From Dawidia soli (lineage in GTDB: Bacteria > Bacteroidota > Bacteroidia > Cytophagales > Cyclobacteriaceae): a stretch of DNA of 64,000 nucleotides. Under the pieces are notes generated by a model. The model was not told the origin of the DNA, searched no databases, and saw only the letters and a program-made list of their open reading frames with translations. This document shows, in pieces, positions 58,955-64,000 of the stretch. Position numbers and translations under genes: made by a program. Numbering within the stretch: position 1 is the first letter of the stretch; every line of letters starts with the position of its first letter. The stretch lies in the NCBI RefSeq assembly GCF_018598185.1, contig NZ_JAHESC010000031.1, forward strand, positions 1 through 64,000, written 5' to 3'.

Positions 58955-59992
58955 ATGATCAATATTGCGCTCAGCACGCTGCAGCAGGTCGCTGCACATT
59001 TCGTCGGCAACAATGCCAACGGCGACCCCCTGAAATTATCGGAGGGCCCGTTCGAGCTGCACGACGATAATCTCGTCGGCCTGCTGCGTTCGTACTTCCT
59101 CGGGAATTTTACGACGCCGGAGTTCTATTCATTCACATTCTCCAACGAAGACTTTACGCTCAACCCGCTCTACCGGTTTGCCAGCGACATCTTCGACGAT
59201 CCCTATTCGCTGTTCGATAACTCCATCAACATTGCCAAACACCTTTTTGGCGCGACGCAGCATCCCAACATCAAAGCGGGTGAATTGTATGTAGCGTATG
59301 TCAAAGGCATCGAGATCGACGGCATCCTGTACGACGGCGTGGGAATCTTCAAGTCGGAAAACAAGGAGAATTATCTCAAGCTGACACGCGACTTCGAGCT
59401 TTATACCGACGAAGGCACCAACGTGCGCAAGCTGGACAAAGGCTGCGTCATCCTCGACACCGAGCGCGAATCGGGGTTCAAAGTGATGATCGTCGACAAC
59501 GTCAACAAATCGGACGCGCATTTCTGGAAGCACGACTTCCTGAACGTCAGGCCCCAGTCCGACGCGTTCCACCATACCAGCAACTTCATGAACATGACGC
59601 GGCAGTATGTAGCGGAACAACTGTCGGAGGAGTTTAACGTATCGAAAGCGGAGAAGATCGACCTCCTCAACCGGTCGGTCGAGTTCTTCAAATCAAACGA
59701 GGAGTTCAGCAAAGCAGAATTCGAGACCAGTGTGCTGGGCGATGCGGACGTGATCGAGTCGTTCCGAAACTATGGCAAGAATTTCATGTCCGAAAACGAG
59801 TTCGACGCCGTCGATCAATTTGAGATCTCCGCCCAGGCAGTAAAGCGTCAGGCCAAGGTCTTTAAGACGGTCTTGAAGCTCGACAAGAACTTCCACATCT
59901 ATATCCACGGCAGCCGCGAGCTGATCGAAAAGGGATTCGACGAGGTGCAGGGCAAACATTACTACAAGCTATACTTCGACAGCGAAAGCTAA
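58955..59992 (+). CDS. Nucleoid-associated protein (NdpA/YejK family)
   Basis: 345 residues, the usual length for the 37-kDa nucleoid-associated family (starting MINIALSTLQQVAAHFVGN). Conserved stretches include HLFGATQHPNIKAGELYVAYV, KSENKENYLK and the late FHIYIHGSRELIEKGFD. The protein binds the nucleoid in gamma-proteobacteria; its role in Bacteroidota is not known. It lies 9 bp after serS. Its stop TAA overlaps by 2 nt the stop of the convergent TspO-like gene (shared CTAA). Confidence 0.9.
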   Translation: MINIALSTLQQVAAHFVGNNANGDPLKLSEGPFELHDDNLVGLLRSYFLGNFTTPEFYSFTFSNEDFTLNPLYRFASDIFDDPYSLFDNSINIAKHLFGATQHPNIKAGELYVAYVKGIEIDGILYDGVGIFKSENKENYLKLTRDFELYTDEGTNVRKLDKGCVILDTERESGFKVMIVDNVNKSDAHFWKHDFLNVRPQSDAFHHTSNFMNMTRQYVAEQLSEEFNVSKAEKIDLLNRSVEFFKSNEEFSKAEFETSVLGDADVIESFRNYGKNFMSENEFDAVDQFEISAQAVKRQAKVFKTVLKLDKNFHIYIHGSRELIEKGFDEVQGKHYYKLYFDSES

Positions 59993-60756
59993 GCACGGCC
60001 TGCATTGACTTCACCCGGTTTACGGGAGATGGCGATGAACGCCGCGCCCAGCGCCAGGATCAATGCCATGGCCGAATAGATCAACCCCGTAAACTCGGTG
60101 TGGCGCCAGCGCAAATAGATGCCCAGCAGTGCCCACATCACCACGAGTATAAACGCCGGCGCCTGGTATCGCCACGCCATAAAGAGCGCCAGCGACGCCG
60201 CGACGATCATCATCATCACCGTCCATGCTTCCGGCGACAACGGCCCGCCCTGCCATCGATACGACACCAGTAACGCGGCCGCGTTGGCAATGGTCGCCAC
60301 GCAGATCCACGCCAGGTAACAAACAAACGGCAACCGGATAAAGACCTTCTCTTTCCAGTCGGTCAACCGCGCGGCGTAGATCGTAACAAAGATGCGCGCC
60401 AGTACCGTGAGCAACATCAGCATGACCAGGATCGACACTTCGATCAGCAGGTGATGCCATACCATGATCCACGTCATGTTAAGCACGTTGGTGCCGATAA
60501 ACCACGGCAGTACCTGTTGCACCACCGACAGGTGCCGGCGACTCCAGGCCAGGATCACAAAGCCCGCCAGCAGCAGGTAAATAACATTCCAGATCAGGAA
60601 CGTTGCCCCGTCGGGCGTGAAGAGGTTAGGATACCGGCTGGATACTTCGCCTGTGTTTAACCCGTTGATAGGCAGAAGGTTTGCGAGGGCGTTGACGACG
60701 ATCGTTCCGGCAAAGGAAACGATGGCCAGGCCGGCCAGAAGTTTTTGCTTGCTCAT
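59989..60756 (-). CDS. TspO/MBR-related tryptophan-rich membrane protein
   Basis: 255 residues with about seven membrane segments. NLFTPDGATFLIWNVIYLLLAG matches the start of the tryptophan-rich sensory/TspO-like group, and WIMVWHHLLIEVSILVM continues it. It is longer than classical TspO (about 160) and lacks a clear cholesterol-binding motif, so it belongs to the larger TspO-like relatives. Function unknown, possibly tetrapyrrole or stress related by family resemblance. It is convergent with the nucleoid-protein gene and divergent from the prolyl oligopeptidase. Confidence 0.75.
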   Translation of the reverse strand: MSKQKLLAGLAIVSFAGTIVVNALANLLPINGLNTGEVSSRYPNLFTPDGATFLIWNVIYLLLAGFVILAWSRRHLSVVQQVLPWFIGTNVLNMTWIMVWHHLLIEVSILVMLMLLTVLARIFVTIYAARLTDWKEKVFIRLPFVCYLAWICVATIANAAALLVSYRWQGGPLSPEAWTVMMMIVAASLALFMAWRYQAPAFILVVMWALLGIYLRWRHTEFTGLIYSAMALILALGAAFIAISRKPGEVNAGRA

Positions 60757-60837
60757 GCAGGAGGTTATCTATACTATACGTGTAATCTTACCTGAAAGAA
60801 ATAGTGCCTGCCGGTTTGGCCGATTACCAAACTTGTC

Positions 60838-60867
60838 TTGGGGAATTCATTCCGCAGCGTTACTTTG
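60838..60867 (+). promoter_or_regulatory. Candidate promoter of the prolyl oligopeptidase gene
   Basis: TTG (60838-60840) is followed after 19 nt by TTACTTTG (60860-60867), a 7/8 match to the Bacteroidota -7 box. Start near 60873 leaves a 23-nt leader. Confidence 0.45.
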
Positions 60868-60895
60868 AGCACTTGTATCATTAACCCACTGACCC

Positions 60896-63040
60896 ATGAA
60901 AACGTTTGTCATACCCATCGCGGGATGCCTGGCCTTTTGCATCACGGCCTGCACATCGCCCAAAGAAGAACACACAGCAAACATGAAATATCCTCAAACA
61001 AAAAAAGTAGACACCGTTGACACCTATTTCGGCACCGCCGTGGCAGACCCTTACCGCTGGCTGGAAAACGACACCGCACAAGAGACGGGCGCGTGGGTCG
61101 AAGCGCAGAACGAAATCACCGCCGGCTATCTCTCCAACATACCCTATCGCGACGCCATCAAAAGCCGCCTCCGCGAAGTATATAATTACGAGCGTCTGGG
61201 CACGCCCTTCCGCAAAGGCGACTACCTGTACTTTGCCAAGAACGACGGCCTGCAAAACCAAAACGTATATTACCGCCAGAAGGGCGACAACGGCACCGCC
61301 GAAGTATTTCTCGACCCCAACACCTTTTCTGCCGACGGCACCACCAAGCTCGCCGGCCTGAGCTATTCAAACGACGGCTCGCGACTGGCATACCTCGTTT
61401 CCCGCAGCGGCTCGGACTGGAACGATGCCATCGTCATTGACGCGGTGTCTAAAAGCGTGTTGGAAGATACGCTGCACGACTTAAAGTTTGCCTCTATCGC
61501 CTGGAAGGGCAACGACTCGTTCTATTACACGGCCTACGACAAACCCGAGGGCAGCAAGCTGCTGGCCAAAGCGGAGAATCAAAAACTGTATTACCACCGT
61601 GTCGGCAGACCGCGCAGCGAAGATGTATTGATCTTTGGCGACGACAAAAATCCGAAGCGTTACCTCGACGCCCTGGTCACCGAAGACGAGCGGTTCCTGG
61701 TGATCGTCGCCACCAACGGTACCTCGGGTCAGGAGCTGTATATTAAAGACCTGAGCGACCCCAACAGCAAGATCGTCACGATGGTGGGCGACCAGGACAA
61801 CGATCACCGCTTTGTTGAAAACGTCGGTCCAAAACTATATATTCAGACAAATTACAAAGCACCCAACAACCGGCTGGTCGTGGCAGATATTGCGGCCCCG
61901 TCTAAAGAACACTGGAAGGACCTGATACCCGAAACAAAAGATGTTGCAGTCTTCAGCGCTGTCGGCGGCAAGCTGTTTGCCGAATATACCGTGGACGTAA
62001 AGTCGCTCATCAAACAATTTGATCTTACCGGTAAGTTTGATCACGACGTAGCACTGCCAGGCATAGGCGCGGCCGGCTGGGGTGGTGGAAAGAAAGACGC
62101 GAAAGAAGTATTCTACAGCTTCACATCGTTTCTCTACCCCACGACCATCTTCCGCTATGACATCGCCGCCGGCAAGTCGACGCTTTATGCACAACCCAAG
62201 GTGAACTTTAACGCCGACGACTATGAAATGAAGCAAGTGTTTTACACGAGCAAGGACGGCACAAAAGTGCCGATGTTCATCGTACACAAACGCGGCCTGA
62301 CGCTGGACGGAAAAAATGCTACCCTGCTGTACGGCTACGGTGGCTTTAACGTTTCGCTGACACCCGTCTTTTATCCCTCCCTGCTGGTATGGCTCGAGAA
62401 CGGCGGCATCTATGCGCTCCCCAACATTCGCGGTGGCGGCGAATACGGCGAGACCTGGCACAAGGCCGGTACCAAACTGCAAAAGCAAAATGTGTTCGAC
62501 GACTTCATTGCCGCGGCCGAGTACCTCATCAAAGAAAAGTATACCTCTGCCGACCACCTCGCCATCAAGGGCGGTTCCAACGGCGGCCTGTTGGTCGGTG
62601 CCTGTATGACGCAGCGCCCGGACCTGTTTAAAGTGGCGTTGCCCGGCGTAGGCGTAATGGACATGCTGCGCTACCACCAGTTTTCGGCCGGGCCTGGATG
62701 GGCGCCCGACTACGGCATGGCCAGCGACTCGAAAGAAATGTTTGAATACCTCAAGGGCTATTCGCCGCTGCACAACATCAAAGCCGGTACGCACTATCCG
62801 GCCACGATGGTGAACACAGCCGATCACGACGACCGCGTGGTGCCCGCCCATTCCTTTAAGTTCGCGGCGACACTGCAAGAGCATCATGTCGGCGAGGCAC
62901 CGGTGCTGATCCGCATCGACATCAAATCCGCCCACGGCGCATCGAACCTGTCAAAGGCCATTGACCTCGACGCCGACCAATTCGCCTTCAGCTGGTACAA
63001 CATGGGCATTGTACCGCCGCTGGCTAAAAAAGACATGTAA
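60896..63040 (+). CDS. Prolyl oligopeptidase (S9A), probable lipoprotein
   Basis: 714 residues. The N-terminus (PIAGCLAFCITACTSPKEE) has a lipobox-like ITAC, so export and lipid anchoring are likely. Next comes the S9A seven-bladed propeller (about 65-430), which starts with the family hallmark PYRWLENDTAQETGAWVEAQN, and then the alpha/beta hydrolase domain with Ser in KGGSNGGLLVGACMTQRPDLF, Asp in TADHDDRVVPAHSF and His in KSAHGASN. It cuts short peptides after proline. The GNAT gene follows 9 bp downstream in the same orientation. Confidence 0.95.
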   Translation: MKTFVIPIAGCLAFCITACTSPKEEHTANMKYPQTKKVDTVDTYFGTAVADPYRWLENDTAQETGAWVEAQNEITAGYLSNIPYRDAIKSRLREVYNYERLGTPFRKGDYLYFAKNDGLQNQNVYYRQKGDNGTAEVFLDPNTFSADGTTKLAGLSYSNDGSRLAYLVSRSGSDWNDAIVIDAVSKSVLEDTLHDLKFASIAWKGNDSFYYTAYDKPEGSKLLAKAENQKLYYHRVGRPRSEDVLIFGDDKNPKRYLDALVTEDERFLVIVATNGTSGQELYIKDLSDPNSKIVTMVGDQDNDHRFVENVGPKLYIQTNYKAPNNRLVVADIAAPSKEHWKDLIPETKDVAVFSAVGGKLFAEYTVDVKSLIKQFDLTGKFDHDVALPGIGAAGWGGGKKDAKEVFYSFTSFLYPTTIFRYDIAAGKSTLYAQPKVNFNADDYEMKQVFYTSKDGTKVPMFIVHKRGLTLDGKNATLLYGYGGFNVSLTPVFYPSLLVWLENGGIYALPNIRGGGEYGETWHKAGTKLQKQNVFDDFIAAAEYLIKEKYTSADHLAIKGGSNGGLLVGACMTQRPDLFKVALPGVGVMDMLRYHQFSAGPGWAPDYGMASDSKEMFEYLKGYSPLHNIKAGTHYPATMVNTADHDDRVVPAHSFKFAATLQEHHVGEAPVLIRIDIKSAHGASNLSKAIDLDADQFAFSWYNMGIVPPLAKKDM

Positions 63041-63049
63041 CCGATCATC

Positions 63050-63541
63050 ATGACATTTCAGATCCGCAAAGGAAAAAAGGAAGATTTACCGCGTGTATTG
63101 GAGCTTATCAAAGAGCTGGCACTGTTTGAACGCGCGCCCGACGAAGTAACAAACACCGTTGCGCAGATGGAGCGCGACGGTTTTGGGCCTAATCCCATCT
63201 ATGGCTTCTTTGTCGGCGAGAATGAGCAGGGCATTGTGGGGCTGTCGCTATACTACTGGCGGTACTCTACGTGGAAAGGAAAGCGCCTGTACCTGGAAGA
63301 CATCATCGTTACCGAAAGCCAACGCGGCCAGGGCATCGGGCAGCAGCTCTTCGATCGCACCATGCAGCATGCGTTGGATGAAAACTGCAACGGCATGATT
63401 TGGCAGGTGCTGGATTGGAATACACCCGCCATTGAGTTTTACAAGAAGTATGGCGCGGCGATCGATGGCAGCTGGATGAACTGCTCGTTGGAGCGAGCGC
63501 AGCTTGAACTGTTATTACAAGAAAAAGGGCTTACGGCATAA
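63050..63541 (+). CDS. GNAT-family acetyltransferase (diamine/spermidine acetyltransferase-like)
   Basis: 163 residues. FQIRKGKKEDLPRVLELIKELALFERAPDEV at the start, YYWRYSTWKGKRLYLEDIIV and the acetyl-CoA loop QRGQGIGQQLF, then VLDWNTPAIEFYKKYGA are characteristic of the SSAT-like GNAT group that acetylates polyamines or thialysine. It lies 9 bp after the prolyl oligopeptidase. The stop TAA (63539-63541) lies inside the terminator hairpin. Confidence 0.92.
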   Translation: MTFQIRKGKKEDLPRVLELIKELALFERAPDEVTNTVAQMERDGFGPNPIYGFFVGENEQGIVGLSLYYWRYSTWKGKRLYLEDIIVTESQRGQGIGQQLFDRTMQHALDENCNGMIWQVLDWNTPAIEFYKKYGAAIDGSWMNCSLERAQLELLLQEKGLTA

Positions 63542-63550
63542 GCCCTTTTT
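63522..63550 (+). terminator. Terminator overlapping the GNAT stop codon
   Basis: AAAAAGGGCTTA (63522-63533) pairs exactly with 63539-63550 around a 5-nt loop, ending in five T. The stop codon is within the right arm, so the hairpin is partly coding. Confidence 0.88.
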
Positions 63551-63579
63551 CCTGTAGCATCACCCCCGGCAAAAGCGGG

Positions 63580-63703
63580 GTTGTCGCAGAGATAAAGCAC
63601 TGCTGAAGGATAGCCGGAGCAGCGCCAGACCAGCCAATGCATCCATTGGCTGCTTTAACTATGCCGGAACTGTGCCGCAACAGTGCCACATCTCTGCTAC
63701 AAC
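63580..63703. repeat. Long imperfect inverted repeat with inner hairpin
   Basis: Outer arms 63580-63602 and 63681-63703 match in 19 of 23 positions as reverse complements (both read GTTGTnGCAGAGAT outward). Inside, CAGCCAATG (63631-63639) pairs perfectly with CATTGGCTG (63644-63652). It lies between the GNAT terminator and the DUF2798 gene and has no long ORF. It resembles a small folded repeat element or structured RNA. Confidence 0.6.
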
Positions 63704-63724
63704 CGTGCCGTTGATACGTCGTTG

Positions 63725-63955
63725 CTAGGGCTTATGCGGTATCAGGCGCAGCACCAAACCCTGCACCCGGGGTGCGATCACCAGGATGGCCGGAACCACG
63801 ACAACATACGCCGTTCCCCACGAGCGTAACCAGATCTGCCAGAAACGCCCGGCAAACCCGATATTGATACTGATCAACGTAAAAGAAATAATACCGGTGG
63901 TAACAACACCCATGATCAGGGCAAAGGCAGCCTTTTGTTTCAATTCTGTTTTCAT
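63725..63955 (-). CDS. DUF2798 small membrane protein
   Basis: 76 residues with two membrane helices (about 10-32 and 47-67). KQKAAFALIMGVVTTGIISFTLISINIGF followed by RSWGTAYVVVVPAILVIAPRVQ is the DUF2798 pattern. These two-helix proteins sit in the inner membrane; function unknown. No neighbour lies beyond it within the last 45 bases. Confidence 0.85.
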   Translation of the reverse strand: MKTELKQKAAFALIMGVVTTGIISFTLISINIGFAGRFWQIWLRSWGTAYVVVVPAILVIAPRVQGLVLRLIPHKP

Positions 63956-64000
63956 TGGTAGAAGGGTATTGGGGACTTAAGCAGGATTCAAAACAGCAAA

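Noticed and set aside
61835-62935. Open frame of 366 codons opposite the prolyl oligopeptidase
   Set aside because: Antisense to the catalytic domain of a clear S9A peptidase; no domain of its own.
1-64000. Prophage, insertion sequence, integrative element or CRISPR array
   Set aside because: No transposase, integrase, phage structural gene or regularly spaced direct repeats were seen; the only repeats are short intergenic inverted or dispersed ones.

Overview
The window reads as chromosomal DNA from a free-living member of the Bacteroidota, most likely Cytophagales. The support is a SusC/SusD pair driven by an ECF sigma/FecR couple, a metalloprotease with a type IX secretion (T9SS) C-terminal domain, candidate promoters of the TAnnTTTG type, an almost complete lack of Shine-Dalgarno sequences, and a pyrC/rho/serS housekeeping block of Bacteroidota type. 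Base composition looks slightly GC-rich for the phylum. I see no phage, transposase, integrase, CRISPR array or rRNA. There is one tRNA (His).

Region by region. 0.1-6.7 kb: RtcB RNA ligase; a WYL regulator fused in frame to a phytanoyl-CoA-dioxygenase-like (PhyH) domain, overlapping a KynB-like cyclase gene; an MscS channel; an MFS carrier. 6.7-14.0 kb: five same-strand genes joined mostly by 1-4 nt stop/start overlaps (SWIM zinc finger, DUF5691, MoxR AAA+ ATPase, DUF5682, vWA). This is a complete MoxR/vWA cassette and the best candidate for a poorly described system here. 14.1-25.1 kb: DUF488, a small serine hydrolase, GNAT, a CPA1 Na+/H+ antiporter, small unknowns, a VOC protein, TVP38, a MacB/FtsX permease and a second MscS channel.

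25.2-31.7 kb is a light-signalling operon: a bacteriophytochrome with only its PAS-GAF-PHY sensory core, then a 1493-residue CheB-CheR-PAS-histidine kinase, then a stand-alone response regulator. 31.9-41.4 kb: a flavin disulfide oxidoreductase, then a nutrient-uptake locus running sigma factor, FecR, STN-type SusC, SusD and a secreted endonuclease/exonuclease/phosphatase hydrolase, with no glycosidase. 41.8-53.0 kb: secreted and envelope proteins (T9SS metalloprotease, secreted unknown, beta-lactamase-like hydrolase fused to a regulatory N-terminus, exported superoxide dismutase, dienelactone hydrolase), a 2-oxoglutarate oxygenase with a chromate transporter, and tRNA-His. 53-64 kb: pyrC and a DEAD-box helicase starting back to back, rho, serS, an NdpA-like nucleoid protein, a TspO-like membrane protein, a prolyl oligopeptidase, GNAT and DUF2798.

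Non-coding structure is notable. There are intrinsic terminators with no upstream gene (in front of susC; at 46.1 kb behind a tiny ORF with a perfect Shine-Dalgarno sequence), a near-identical 24-nt intergenic repeat in two inverted copies 27 kb apart, long inverted repeats at 45.8 and 63.6 kb, and a hairpin-dense 650-bp gap at 15.2-15.8 kb. All functions are read from sequence motifs alone; no database search was run.
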